DNA of 64,000 bases from RUG100 sp963542695 (GTDB lineage Bacteria; Bacillota; Clostridia; Peptostreptococcales; Anaerovoracaceae). Below the pieces are notes generated by a model, which saw nothing but the letters and a program-made list of their open reading frames with translations, did no database searches and was not told the origin of the DNA. The number at the start of each line of letters is the position of its first letter. Position 1 is the first letter of the stretch. Shown here piece after piece: positions 1 to 9,541 of this stretch. The stretch lies in assembly GCA_963542695.1 (NCBI GenBank), contig CAUTYX010000007.1, forward strand, positions 29,698 through 93,697. The letters are read 5' to 3'. Made by a program: the position numbers and the translations under genes.

Positions 1-284
1 CTATCATCTGTGGCTGTCCGAATTAAGCCAATCAGGCAGCGACCAATGTTTTCCATCAAAGAGAATACATCGGTCTCTCCATCGGGAACGGCATCGGACA
101 TATCTTCAAAATAATTACCAATCAGCTCGGAAACCGTGTCGGCATTGGTCTGAGAAAACAGCTGAAACAGCTCCTCCTCTTCGATGTCTTCATCGCTTTC
201 CACCAGATCGGCAAAATTTTCAAAGTACTGAAATTCTTCCGGTTCGTTGATGTCTAGTTTTTCAAGCAGTCTATCATACTCCAT
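1..284 (-). CDS. Hypothetical acidic protein, 3' end outside window
   Basis: An open frame runs leftward from an ATG at 284 to the window edge without a stop, so about 94 residues of the N-terminus are visible. It begins MEYDRLLEKLDINEPEEF and is very acidic, with a run of four glutamates near residue 38. I see no signal peptide, membrane segment or known motif. It starts 16 bases after the murI stop in the same direction, so the two are probably co-transcribed. A purine-rich GAGAGGAAC stretch sits in front of the start. Function unknown. Confidence 0.6.
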   Translation of the reverse strand, partial: MEYDRLLEKLDINEPEEFQYFENFADLVESDEDIEEEELFQLFSQTNADTVSELIGNYFEDMSDAVPDGETDVFSLMENIGRCLIGLIRTATDD

Positions 285-299
285 ATTTTGTTCCTCTCC

Positions 300-1106
300 T
301 TACTTCGTCTCGAGGTTCTTAAACTGTACATTGGCATCAGCACCGCAAATTCGGTCAATCATATTCAGGAAGTTCTCCGATAGGTCACTGGCATAGTACG
401 TATTAGTAAATTCCGACCCGGAAGCTTCCATATTCTTTTCTTTTAACACATATCCAATGTTGTGCACCACTTCTTTCGACGGATTGATAATTCGCAGTTC
501 CGGATACAGCCGCAAAATACGTTCTTTAATTAGAGGATAGTGGGTGCATCCCAAAATCAATGTATCTAAGCGGTTTGCCAACACAAAATCGTCCAAATAG
601 TATTGAATGGTCAAATCCATAATATCATTGTCGATGATGCCCTCTTCAATAAGAGGTACGAATCCCGGTGTGGCTTTTTCTACAATATGCAAGTTGGGAT
701 TAAACACCTTGATGATGTTCTTATATGTATGGGTGGAAATGGTCACCTTGGTACCGATAACCCCAATACGATTGGTGGTGCCGCAGGTATTAATTACCTT
801 TTGGGCTGCCGGTTGAATTACGCCGATAATCGGCACCTCCGGATATTTTTCCTGCAATAGGTCAAGGCAAGTAGCGCTAACGGTGTTGCAGGCAATAACA
901 ATCATCTTTACCTGGTGTTGCACCAGAAAATCCGCAATTTCCAAAGAAAAATTCTGAACGGTAGACACTGCCTTAGAGCCATAAGGTGTTCTGGCCGTAT
1001 CTCCAAAATATATGATTCTTTCTTGGGGAAGCATCTTCCGCATATAGGGAATGCTGTTTAATCCGCCTAAACCCGAATCAAAAAAACCAATTGGTCTATT
1101 ATCCAT
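300..1106 (-). CDS. murI: Glutamate racemase
   Basis: Cytoplasmic racemase converting L-glutamate to D-glutamate for peptidoglycan. The 268-residue length is typical of the family. Visible motifs are FDSGLGG at residues 9-15 (the Asp/Ser pair near the active site), ACNT near residue 73 with the first catalytic cysteine, and GCTHYPL near residue 185 with the second. It is the first gene of a leftward pair with the acidic protein next to it, and is divergent from pepF. Family assignment is secure. Confidence 0.96.
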   Translation of the reverse strand: MDNRPIGFFDSGLGGLNSIPYMRKMLPQERIIYFGDTARTPYGSKAVSTVQNFSLEIADFLVQHQVKMIVIACNTVSATCLDLLQEKYPEVPIIGVIQPAAQKVINTCGTTNRIGVIGTKVTISTHTYKNIIKVFNPNLHIVEKATPGFVPLIEEGIIDNDIMDLTIQYYLDDFVLANRLDTLILGCTHYPLIKERILRLYPELRIINPSKEVVHNIGYVLKEKNMEASGSEFTNTYYASDLSENFLNMIDRICGADANVQFKNLETK

Positions 1107-1147
1107 TACATTAACCTTTCCTTGCTCTAAAACATGGTCAATATTTG

Positions 1148-1156
1148 TGATATACT
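1148..1156 (+). promoter_or_regulatory. Extended -10 promoter of pepF
   Basis: TGATATACT matches an extended -10 element (TG-N-TATACT). It lies about 50 bases before the preferred pepF GTG start. No good -35 box is found 17 bases upstream, which is common for extended -10 promoters. The same box recurs in front of the small RNA units at the other end of the window. Confidence 0.45.
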
Positions 1157-1204
1157 CTATTTATATTACATCAACCAATGATCAATGTAAACAAGGAGGC
1201 AACG

Positions 1205-2992
1205 GTGAAACAATATACAAACCGTCAGGAAATAGACTCTAAATATAAATGGGATATTGAGGATATGTACCCGGGAAAAGACCAGATGGAGGAAGATTTA
1301 AAAGCTTCGCTGCAGCTTGCAGAAGAATTCGCTTCCATGGAAGGCTCCCTTACAAAAGACAGCAAGACATTGCTCAAGGCATTGCGGCTCCACGATAGCC
1401 TTTGGCAAAAGGCGGAACGAGCCTACGTCTATGGCCATATGAAGCAAGATGAGGATAACCGTGTAGAGGAAAGCCAGGCTATGAACAGCTTGGCACAAAC
1501 CACTATTGCAAAGCTCAGTACCCTCACTTCCTTTGCTACACCGGAACTGCTGGCAGCTCCGGACGGTCTTTTGCTGGAATATGTAGAGAAAGAACCGGAG
1601 CTTGCCATGTACCGCTTTTATATCGAATCTCTGCTACGAGAAAAAGATCATATTCTTTCTGATGCAGAAGAACATATTATGGCACAGTTTAGTGAAGTGA
1701 CACCGGCTACAAACCAAATCTTCACTATGTTAAATAACGCGGATATCGATTTTGGGAAAATTACAGATGAAAAAGGAAATCAGGTAGAGCTTACCCATGG
1801 TAATTACATAAAGTTCATGCAATCTCAAGACGAAGTGCTCCGCAAAGCCGCCTATGAAAGAGTGTATGAAACATATAAAAGTTTAATCAATACCATTGCC
1901 ACCGCATATAGTTTTAATACAAAAACCGACGTGGTAACGGCACGAATCAGAAAGTACGAATCCTCACGGGCAGCAGCGTTACATGGGGACAACATCCCTC
2001 TTTCGGTCTACGACAACTTGGTAAAGGCCGTTCACGACAATTTACCAAAAATGTATCGCTACATGAAATTACGAAAAAAATTGTTACATGTAGACCGGCT
2101 GCATATGTACGATATTTACGTTCCGCTAATTGCTTTACCGGAGCGGGTCATCCCCTACGAAGAAGCATTGGATATGGTTCGTACCGGCCTGGCACCTTTA
2201 GGGGAAGAATACATCGCCAATATGAACAAAGGCCTTGCAAGCGGCTGGATTGACGTATATGAAAACACAGGAAAGACCAGCGGCGCCTATAGCTTCGGAA
2301 GCTATGACAGCAAGCCATACATTCTCTTAAATTATACAGAAACCTTGCAGGATGTCTTTACCATCGTTCACGAAATGGGACACTCCATGCACTCTTTCTA
2401 TACAAGAGAAAGCCAGCCCTTTGTTTACGGCAGCCACTCTATTTTTACAGCGGAAACAGCCAGCACTGTCAATGAAAACCTTTTGATGAAGCATTTGCTG
2501 GCAACAGAAACCCATGAGGAAATGATAAAGTACCTCATTAACATGCACATCGAAGCATTCCGTACCACCGTGTTCCGCCAAACTATGTTTGCTGAATTCG
2601 AACAGAAAACTCATGAAAAATTAGAACAAGGAGAAACGTTAACACCGGAAGGTATGAGCCAAATGTATGCCGATTTAAACAAACTATACTTTGGACCGGA
2701 TGTTGTTACAGATGATTTAATTCGCTACGAATGGGCGCGCATTCCTCATTTCTACAATGCATTCTATGTTTACAAATACGCCACCGGCTACTCGGCAGCC
2801 ACCGCCATTTCCGATTTAATTCTGAAAAACGGCGCCGATAATTACATTGATTTCCTGCGTACCGGAAACAGTAATTATCCAATTGAACTGCTTAAAATTG
2901 CCGGTGTAGACATGAGTACCAAGGAACCTGTTGATACTGCCATGAAAGTTTTCACAAAACTGGTGGATCAACTGGAGCAGTTGATGGGATAA
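1205..2992 (+). CDS. pepF: Oligoendopeptidase F
   Basis: M3-family zinc metallopeptidase that degrades short peptides in the cytoplasm. The zinc-binding HEMGH motif lies at residue 389 counting from the GTG at 1205, close to the position known for PepF proteins. I chose GTG 1205 over ATG 1178 because AAGGAGG at 1193-1199 is spaced five bases from it and would lie inside the gene if the ATG were used. The protein then begins MKQYTNRQE, the usual PepF opening. About 595 residues, full length. It is followed by nadK and a pseudouridine synthase on the same strand. Confidence 0.95.
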   Translation: MKQYTNRQEIDSKYKWDIEDMYPGKDQMEEDLKASLQLAEEFASMEGSLTKDSKTLLKALRLHDSLWQKAERAYVYGHMKQDEDNRVEESQAMNSLAQTTIAKLSTLTSFATPELLAAPDGLLLEYVEKEPELAMYRFYIESLLREKDHILSDAEEHIMAQFSEVTPATNQIFTMLNNADIDFGKITDEKGNQVELTHGNYIKFMQSQDEVLRKAAYERVYETYKSLINTIATAYSFNTKTDVVTARIRKYESSRAAALHGDNIPLSVYDNLVKAVHDNLPKMYRYMKLRKKLLHVDRLHMYDIYVPLIALPERVIPYEEALDMVRTGLAPLGEEYIANMNKGLASGWIDVYENTGKTSGAYSFGSYDSKPYILLNYTETLQDVFTIVHEMGHSMHSFYTRESQPFVYGSHSIFTAETASTVNENLLMKHLLATETHEEMIKYLINMHIEAFRTTVFRQTMFAEFEQKTHEKLEQGETLTPEGMSQMYADLNKLYFGPDVVTDDLIRYEWARIPHFYNAFYVYKYATGYSAATAISDLILKNGADNYIDFLRTGNSNYPIELLKIAGVDMSTKEPVDTAMKVFTKLVDQLEQLMG

Positions 2993-3007
2993 GGAGAAAG
3001 CAGCATC

Positions 3008-3811
3008 ATGAAAAAAAAGGTTATCAGTATCTATTCCAACGAAAGCAGCATTTCCCAGTATACCTCTAATTTGCTTCGAACAAAGCTGGAAAGCTATGGA
3101 TTTGCCCCAACTTTGGAGTTTAACAATGAGGCGGAGCTGCTAATTTGCATCGGCGGAGACGGGACAGTTTTGCAGGCTATGCATGAATTGGCTTTTCCGG
3201 ATATTCCTTTGATAGGGATTAACACCGGTCATCTAGGGTTTTTCCAGGAACTGTATCCACAAGATATTGATGAATTCCTTTTTAAATATAGCAAGGGAAA
3301 CTTTACCATCCAGCCGCTTTCCACGGTACAGGCAACGGTTCTTGTCAACCGGGAAAAGCATGTCTTTACAGCCATGAATGAAATAATGATTCGTGGAATT
3401 ACCCGCAGCTCTACGCATATGAATATCTCCATTGGCGATACTTTCATTGAACGGTTTAGTGGAGACGGTGTGCTGTTGTCAACGCCGGCCGGCTCCACTG
3501 CCTACAATTACTCTTTAGGCGGTGCCATTGTAGATCCTCGCCTAAACTTATTCCAAGTAACACCGGTGGCACCTATGAATACTACCGCCTATCGGTCTTT
3601 TACCTCCAGCATCTTGCTACCCAGCGATTTGGCAGTGGTAATCGAACCGGAAAATATCAAAAGCGACATTACCTATGTTATTGCCGACGGTTTCGAAACA
3701 GAGTTTCAGGATATTGAAAAAATCACCGTAGAATATTCTCCTACTGTGGTTCGCATGGTTCGTTTTGAAGGATACGATTTTTGGAATAAGGTAAAGACAA
3801 AGTTCCTATAA
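3008..3811 (+). CDS. nadK: NAD kinase
   Basis: Phosphorylates NAD to NADP. The GGDGT signature is at residues 50-54 and holds the catalytic aspartate. A second glycine-rich stretch, TPAGSTAYNYSLGG, is the NAD-binding signature. The 267-residue length is normal. AAGGAG at 2992-2997 directly follows the pepF stop and supports the ATG at 3008, so translation is probably coupled to pepF. Confidence 0.95.
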   Translation: MKKKVISIYSNESSISQYTSNLLRTKLESYGFAPTLEFNNEAELLICIGGDGTVLQAMHELAFPDIPLIGINTGHLGFFQELYPQDIDEFLFKYSKGNFTIQPLSTVQATVLVNREKHVFTAMNEIMIRGITRSSTHMNISIGDTFIERFSGDGVLLSTPAGSTAYNYSLGGAIVDPRLNLFQVTPVAPMNTTAYRSFTSSILLPSDLAVVIEPENIKSDITYVIADGFETEFQDIEKITVEYSPTVVRMVRFEGYDFWNKVKTKFL

Positions 3812-3873
3812 TGAAAGTTCACAGTATCACTAAAAAATAGTACGAAATAATACAAAAAACAGCAGTGCGTCCT

Positions 3874-4821
3874 ATGAAAAGACAATTTACATACATTGTA
3901 ACAGAAGAAGACGCAAGGGAAAAAAGAAGCATCAACCAGCTGGCTAGAAAGAATTTCACTTTTTCCTCCCGTCTTCGCCAAAAAATAAAAAAAGGCAACT
4001 TAATTACCGTTAATGATACATTGATTCCGGTTTGGCAAGTTCCCTCTCCCGGTGATGTAATTACCGTATCCCTACCAGAAGAAACCAGCTACTTTGAGCC
4101 GGAAGATATCCCCATCAATGTAATATACGAAGACGATGATCTGCTAATTATCAATAAGCAGGCCGGTATTACAGTGCATCCTACCAACGGCCAGCCTCAT
4201 CACACCCTGGCCAATGGGGTCGCCCAATACCTACTTGATACCCACCAAGTTTTCAAGATTCGTTTTATCAACCGTCTGGATATGGATACCAGCGGTCTTA
4301 TTGCCGTAGGAAAAAACTCCCACGCCCAAGGGGAGTTTGTAAAAGAAAGCAAAAAAGGGCTGGTCGTAAAAGAATACACTGCCCTTGTGGATGGCATTGT
4401 GTGCCGGGATGCCGGCATCATTGATGCCCCCATTGGCCGTCATCCAACAGCGCCACTTTGCCGTGGTGTCGTAGAAGACGGCAAACCGTCTGTTACTCAC
4501 TACCGAGTACTGCAACGATTCACCGATAACACTGCAGCATCAAAGGCACTTGCACCGACCGGACTGACCCTTGTACAGCTGCGTCTTGAAACAGGACGCA
4601 CACACCAAATCCGTGTACACATGTCCCATATAGGCCATACTGTAACAGGAGACTGGTTATACAAAAGCCCCAACCGTCACCTAATTAACCGGCAAGCTCT
4701 TCACGCTTCCCGGCTGGCTTTTGCACATCCGGTAACAGGCCGCCTACTGGATCTTAAAGCGCCACTGCCGGAAGACATGCAGCAGTTGCTGCAGCAGTTT
4801 CAAGCTACTACACCTCTATAG
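3874..4821 (+). CDS. RluA/RluD-family 23S rRNA pseudouridine synthase
   Basis: The core motif NRLDMDTSGLI near residue 135 carries the catalytic aspartate of the RluA family. An S4-like N-terminal region (residues 15-60, basic) and the C-terminal GRTHQIRVHMSHIGH motif are also present. About 315 residues. An upstream in-frame GTG at 3865 is an alternative start. Neither candidate has a clear Shine-Dalgarno sequence, so the start is uncertain. The target uridine cannot be read from sequence. The 3' end overlaps the convergent gene at 4816 by six bases. Confidence 0.9.
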   Translation: MKRQFTYIVTEEDAREKRSINQLARKNFTFSSRLRQKIKKGNLITVNDTLIPVWQVPSPGDVITVSLPEETSYFEPEDIPINVIYEDDDLLIINKQAGITVHPTNGQPHHTLANGVAQYLLDTHQVFKIRFINRLDMDTSGLIAVGKNSHAQGEFVKESKKGLVVKEYTALVDGIVCRDAGIIDAPIGRHPTAPLCRGVVEDGKPSVTHYRVLQRFTDNTAASKALAPTGLTLVQLRLETGRTHQIRVHMSHIGHTVTGDWLYKSPNRHLINRQALHASRLAFAHPVTGRLLDLKAPLPEDMQQLLQQFQATTPL

Positions 4822-5037
4822 ATTTTTCAAGGAGTTAAGTAAATCCAAGTCTGATTCCTGCACCCGGATACCGGTTTTGTACTGTGTGCCGTCAGGATAT
4901 CGAATCGCAATGGCTATTTCTGTATTTTCCGCAAAGCCCTTTTTCTTTACTTGGTCTAAAAAATCCGGCAACTTGGGATGATTCTTAAAAAAAACAGCTT
5001 TGGCTTGCTTTAGTTTAAATAAATTTGCAATATTCAT
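4816..5037 (-). CDS. Hypothetical 73-residue protein
   Basis: Small soluble protein beginning MNIANLFKLKQAKAVFFKNH, basic at the N-terminus, with no cysteines or membrane segment. Its ATG lies inside the last codons of the upstream NUDIX gene (23-base overlap). It is preceded by GAGGAA at a suitable distance, so translational coupling is likely. I do not recognise the family. Confidence 0.7.
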   Translation of the reverse strand: MNIANLFKLKQAKAVFFKNHPKLPDFLDQVKKKGFAENTEIAIAIRYPDGTQYKTGIRVQESDLDLLNSLKNL

Positions 5038-5560
5038 TATTCATTTCCTCACCGTTGTAGGTACACCGTACCAGTGTATCTCCTTTGTATTCCAGCTTCA
5101 TAGAAAAAAACCGATCATCTTCTTGGAGTTTTTCCAGGAAAATCTTATCCCCATCCCACAAATTCAACTCCGGCAACTTACTTTTCGGAATCCATTCCAG
5201 CGTCCCTTCATCACATTCTGCTATCTCGCCCCGAAATGCATCTGCCGTATACAGACACATAAATTCTGTCGGATAGTCTTCTTGAATAAAGGTTATAATA
5301 CTGCGAAACTTCCACGATGTTAAGGTCAATCCGGTTTCTTCTTTTACCTCACGAAGGAGACATTCCTCCGGACTTTCCCTATCTAAAAACTTCCCGCCAA
5401 CACCTATCCATTTATCGTGATTAATATCATTTTCCTTTTTTGTTCGATGCAGCATCAAATAGGCATCGTCTTTTTCAATATAGCAAAGGGTGGTCATAAT
5501 ACAGGGAGTCACCTGCTTTGCGTGAATCTTTTTTATTTCTTCTTTGCTTTTTTCTGGCAC
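5015..5560 (-). CDS. NUDIX hydrolase, 8-oxo-dGTP diphosphatase type
   Basis: The Nudix box is complete near residues 52-74: GGKFLDRESPEECLLREV followed by KEETGL, giving the G-x5-E-x7-REVxEE pattern that binds metal. The sequence around it (LHRTKKENDIN, KWIGVGGK) resembles MutT-type 8-oxo-dGTP diphosphatases, which remove oxidised nucleotides. About 181 residues. It lies directly after the YbaK-like gene and overlaps a small unknown gene. The exact substrate is inferred. Confidence 0.85.
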   Translation of the reverse strand: MPEKSKEEIKKIHAKQVTPCIMTTLCYIEKDDAYLMLHRTKKENDINHDKWIGVGGKFLDRESPEECLLREVKEETGLTLTSWKFRSIITFIQEDYPTEFMCLYTADAFRGEIAECDEGTLEWIPKSKLPELNLWDGDKIFLEKLQEDDRFFSMKLEYKGDTLVRCTYNGEEMNNEYCKFI

Positions 5561-5562
5561 GA

Positions 5563-6081
5563 CTACTCCTCTTTTATCATCTCTTCTTTTACCAGGTCTT
5601 CATATTGAACATGGAGTATTTTCGGTAGATCTGCCGGAGCTATTTCTACCTGATACCCAACCTTGCCGCCGCTGAAGTAGATTTTTTCCTTATCTTTGGC
5701 ACTTATATCAAAAATAGTTACAAAACTTTTCTTCATGCCGATAGGAGAACAACCGCCATGGATATATCCTGTAAGAGGCAGCAATTCCTTTGACTTTATC
5801 ATAGCAATAGATTTTTCTTCTACTGCTCTGGCTGCTTTTTTTAAATCAAGCTCCTTTTCAACAGGAATCACAAAGACAAAATGCTCTTTACTGCGAGATC
5901 CCACCGTTACCAAGGTTTTAAATACCAACCGAGGGTCTTCCCCCAAAATGTGAGCCACTTCCTCTCCGTTGGTAACATCTTTGTCTTCCAGCCTGTGGTA
6001 CAAATATGGAATCTTGTGCTGTTCCAACAATCGCATAACATTGGTTTTATCCCCTTTTTCCTGTCTATTTTTCTTTCCCAT
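5563..6081 (-). CDS. ybaK: Cys-tRNA(Pro)/aminoacyl-tRNA deacylase, YbaK family
   Basis: A free-standing editing-domain protein that hydrolyses mischarged tRNA. The conserved VFKTLVT (catalytic lysine) and GGCSPIGMKK motifs are both visible. I prefer the ATG at 6081 (172 residues, MGKKNRQEKGD) because AAAGG lies seven bases before it. The frame stays open to a GTG at 6117 that has no ribosome binding site. It is first in a leftward run with the NUDIX gene, two bases apart. Confidence 0.88.
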   Translation of the reverse strand: MGKKNRQEKGDKTNVMRLLEQHKIPYLYHRLEDKDVTNGEEVAHILGEDPRLVFKTLVTVGSRSKEHFVFVIPVEKELDLKKAARAVEEKSIAMIKSKELLPLTGYIHGGCSPIGMKKSFVTIFDISAKDKEKIYFSGGKVGYQVEIAPADLPKILHVQYEDLVKEEMIKEE

Positions 6082-6231
6082 ACTGCTGCCTTTCAGCTCA
6101 TTCTCTACCGTTTTCACACTTTTTTATAACATAGTCTACTGTACCACAAAATCTTCTAATCAAAAAGGAGCTCCTTCCTTGACTTTTCACGGAAAGAACT
6201 CCTCTTACATGCATTTACTGTTTCCCTGTTG

Positions 6232-7629
6232 TTATACCGGATATACGGAATTCTCTTTATCCAGCAAGTTCAAGTCCAGTTTTTCCTGCTTTTCGATTCT
6301 GTGCTTGAAGAAGGTTTCTGCAACTTTCGGGAAGAATGCCTGAGTCAGTACGTCTTCTTCCTGCTGCATATATTCTGCACAGTCCTTCTTTGCCTGTTCC
6401 ATTTCCGGCTTCAGCAAATCGGCCGGACGACAGGTTACCTGTTCTTCTTCGCCCAAAATCTTCTTAACAACCTCTTCCTTAATTGGAATGGTTGTACGGC
6501 CATACATGCCCTTAACCAACTGTCTTGCTTCGTTTGGAACCATCTTGTAGCGTTCGCCCATGAGTACATTTAGTACAGACTGTGTTCCTACAATCTGGCT
6601 GGAAGGAGTTACTAGTGGTGGGTATCCAAAGTCTTCTCTTACTCTTGGCACTTCCTTCAGTACTTCTTCGTATTTGTCCATAGCATTGGCTTCCTTCAGC
6701 TGGGAAACCAGGTTAGACAGCATACCACCAGGTACCTGATAAATCAATGTGTTGATATCCACTCCCATCAATTTTGGATCCAACAATCCGCTCTTGATGT
6801 ACTTTTCGCGAATCGGACGGAAGTGGTCAGCAATTTCGTTGAGCAAATCCATGTTCAATTCAGGGTCTCTTTCTGTTCCTTCGAAAGCAGCTGCCATAGG
6901 TTCTGTTGGAGGCTGGGATGTTCCACCGGAGAATGGGGAAATAGCCGTATCGATAATATCAACACCGGCTTCGGCAGCCTTCATGTATGTCATAGAACCA
7001 AGTCCACTGGTTGCATGGGTGTGCAGTTCTACAGGAATGCTCAAATCTTTCTTCAGTGCAGACACCAAAGAGTATGCATTCTGCGGAGTGAGCAAACCGG
7101 CCATGTCCTTGATACAGAAAGAATCGCAGCCCATCTGCTCAATTTCTTTACCCAGCTGTACAAAAGTTTCATTAGTATGAACCGGGCTAATGGTATAAGA
7201 TACACAGCCCTGTGCATGTCCGCCATATTTCTTTGTTGCATTTACAGCGGCTTCGATGTTTCTTGTATCGTTGAGAGCGTCAAAGATTCTAATGATATCA
7301 ATACCATTGGAAATTGCTTTGTCGACAAACACATCTACAACATCATCGGCATAATGTTTGTATCCCAGCAGATTCTGCCCTCTCAGCAGCATCTGCAGGT
7401 TGGTATTCTTGATATGTTTTCTGATTACCCGCAGACGTTCCCATGGATCTTCATCCAGGAAGCGAAGACAGGCATCGTAAGTTGCGCCGCCCCACATCTC
7501 CAAAGAATGATATCCAACCTGATCCATTGTTTCAAGAATCGGAAGCATCTCATCGGTTGTCATTCTGGTAGCGATCAAACTCTGGTGACCATCACGCAGA
7601 ACGGTTTCTGTAAACTTTACCTTACTCAT
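6232..7629 (-). CDS. Oxaloacetate decarboxylase alpha / pyruvate carboxylase subunit B, no biotin domain
   Basis: Carboxyltransferase with an HMG-CoA-lyase-like barrel. LRDGHQS at residues 9-15 holds the metal-binding aspartate, CIKDMAG the carbamylated-lysine-type residue, and ELHTHATSG the two histidine ligands. The 465-residue protein ends soon after the conserved C-terminal domain and has no biotinyl MKM motif, so the biotin carrier must be a separate polypeptide that is not in this window. GGAGGG lies nine bases before the ATG at 7629. It could act in decarboxylation of oxaloacetate or carboxylation of pyruvate. Confidence 0.88.
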   Translation of the reverse strand: MSKVKFTETVLRDGHQSLIATRMTTDEMLPILETMDQVGYHSLEMWGGATYDACLRFLDEDPWERLRVIRKHIKNTNLQMLLRGQNLLGYKHYADDVVDVFVDKAISNGIDIIRIFDALNDTRNIEAAVNATKKYGGHAQGCVSYTISPVHTNETFVQLGKEIEQMGCDSFCIKDMAGLLTPQNAYSLVSALKKDLSIPVELHTHATSGLGSMTYMKAAEAGVDIIDTAISPFSGGTSQPPTEPMAAAFEGTERDPELNMDLLNEIADHFRPIREKYIKSGLLDPKLMGVDINTLIYQVPGGMLSNLVSQLKEANAMDKYEEVLKEVPRVREDFGYPPLVTPSSQIVGTQSVLNVLMGERYKMVPNEARQLVKGMYGRTTIPIKEEVVKKILGEEEQVTCRPADLLKPEMEQAKKDCAEYMQQEEDVLTQAFFPKVAETFFKHRIEKQEKLDLNLLDKENSVYPV

Positions 7630-7880
7630 AGTGTAATACCCTCCAATATCAAGATTGTAGTTTCTTTTGCATAAACACAATTATACGTTTCACTGATAAT
7701 GTTTTCAATATATTGAAGAAAATCTGTAAATCGAAAAATCTTATTGAAAGCCCCTCATTCATTCCATGGAGTTGAAGTATTCCCATGTTGTATACATGAA
7801 TTTCCTTCTCTTCTAACGATGATATCAAAACTCTGCCAGCTGGAATTGCTTTTTACGGTTATTTTTCACCGAAAATAAAG

Positions 7881-9389
7881 CTATTTTTTTGCCAGGAATT
7901 CCTGCACGTAGTCTACATCAGAAGGCGTATCAATATACTGAATTCCTCGCTTTTGTCTTGTTTCCCGGCCTTTTCCTGTTAAGAGGATAACGGTTCCTTC
8001 GGCAGCCACTTCCACTGCACGTTTAATGGCTTCTCCCCGGTCATCGATAATTTCATATTTTCCACCGACATCTTTTACATGACCGGCAATTTCAAGACAA
8101 ATGTCATGCACCGGCTCTTCTCCTGCATCCTCTTCCGTTAAGATGACCAAATCTGCATGGGTACCCGCCGATTCTCCTAGTTCAAATCGACGACGCTGCG
8201 CCTTTTTACCTGGACAGCCAAAACAGATAATAATGGGACTACCGGGAAACTCTTCTTTGACACTATCAAACAACGCCTCAAAGCTCATTTTATTATGGGC
8301 ATAGTCCACAATGGCCGTAATGGTTTTGGACGGATTAGTAAAGACTTCCATGCGGCCGCTGACTCGTGCTTTTGCAAGACCACTGACAATGTATTCCACA
8401 GGTACATCCAGGTGATGGCAAATGGTGATGGCAGCCAAGGCATTACTGATATTAAACAATCCTTTTAAGCCAATTTCAAAAGCTTCATCAAAGTCTTTCC
8501 CCTTGGCCCGAAAAGCCAGTCCATAAGTCGTAGGCTGTATATCATAGCCTTGTACATCGACGCCTTCACTTTCACCAAAGGTGAGAATTCGTTTTGCATG
8601 ACCTGTGGCAGAATCAATAGCCCACTGGACGTACTGACTATCCTTGTTGATAACTGCCGTCTCACATTGCCTCATCAAAATCATCTTGCTTTCCATATAG
8701 TCTTCCAAAGTAGGATGTTCTACAGGCGAGATATGATCTTCTCCTAAGTTCATAAAGCAGCCAATGTCAAAAGTAATTCCCAACGTTCGATGGTATTTCA
8801 GTGCCTGAGAAGATACTTCCATGGTCATATAGTCAATGTTATTATCGACAGCATTCTGAAAAAGGCGATGAAGCATCATGGCTTCCGGTGTCGTCAAATG
8901 AGATTCCTCCCGGATCACGCCATCGTAATTATCAATGCTGGACAACACACCGCTTTCCGCCTTTTCATTGGCCAGCAGGTATTCATCCAAAACAGATTTT
9001 ACAAAATACGTGGTAGAACTTTTTCCTTTTGTCCCGGTAATGCCAATAGTGGTAATATCCTTCCAGATTTTATCGTAAAACACATCTGCCAAAAGTGCCA
9101 TGGCTCGACGAATATCCGTAACGATAATACATGGTGCCTCACCGGCTTCTTCGTATACCTTTTCAGCCACATAACAAAAAGCGCCTTTTTCCAGTGCATC
9201 CACCAGATATTTTGGTAAAAAGTGGGCACCTTTACATACGAACAACGTACCCTCTTTAATGTCCTGCGAGTCGTAAGAGATATGTTCCACCTTTTGCGAC
9301 AAAGCGCCTTTTTCCCAAAATGCTTCTTTTATCAGCTGCTGTTCCTCCAGCAAGGAAATATATTGTTGTAGTTCCATCCTTTTTTTCAT
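7881..9389 (-). CDS. murE: UDP-N-acetylmuramoyl-tripeptide synthetase
   Basis: Cytoplasmic ATP-dependent ligase adding the third residue of the peptidoglycan stem peptide. GITGTKGKSST near residue 120 is the Mur ligase P-loop, and FMNLGEDHISPVEHP is a second Mur ligase motif. In the C-terminal domain the DNPR motif typical of diaminopimelate-adding enzymes is absent: the corresponding stretch reads TEEDAGEEP. The amino acid added is therefore uncertain. ATG 9389 is preferred over a TTG at 9398, with AGGAG about 11 bases upstream. It stands apart from other division and cell-wall genes. Confidence 0.92.
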   Translation of the reverse strand: MKKRMELQQYISLLEEQQLIKEAFWEKGALSQKVEHISYDSQDIKEGTLFVCKGAHFLPKYLVDALEKGAFCYVAEKVYEEAGEAPCIIVTDIRRAMALLADVFYDKIWKDITTIGITGTKGKSSTTYFVKSVLDEYLLANEKAESGVLSSIDNYDGVIREESHLTTPEAMMLHRLFQNAVDNNIDYMTMEVSSQALKYHRTLGITFDIGCFMNLGEDHISPVEHPTLEDYMESKMILMRQCETAVINKDSQYVQWAIDSATGHAKRILTFGESEGVDVQGYDIQPTTYGLAFRAKGKDFDEAFEIGLKGLFNISNALAAITICHHLDVPVEYIVSGLAKARVSGRMEVFTNPSKTITAIVDYAHNKMSFEALFDSVKEEFPGSPIIICFGCPGKKAQRRRFELGESAGTHADLVILTEEDAGEEPVHDICLEIAGHVKDVGGKYEIIDDRGEAIKRAVEVAAEGTVILLTGKGRETRQKRGIQYIDTPSDVDYVQEFLAKK

Positions 9390-9541
9390 GAAAATCAAAT
9401 GCTCCTGTTTTATATGTTCATAATAACACTATTCTTTATGATACCATGACCGCAATCGACTGTCACCTGCCGGGAAAATGTGATACACTGTGTCCTGTAA
9501 AACACTTCTATCAAACACATGTAAGAAACCGGGAAACACAC

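Noticed and set aside
6079..6117. Earlier GTG start for the YbaK-like protein
   Set aside because: No ribosome binding site before it, while ATG 6081 has AAAGG at suitable distance.
9400..9541. Possible fluoride riboswitch before crcB
   Set aside because: No recognisable crcB-motif pairing or conserved core was seen in this leader.
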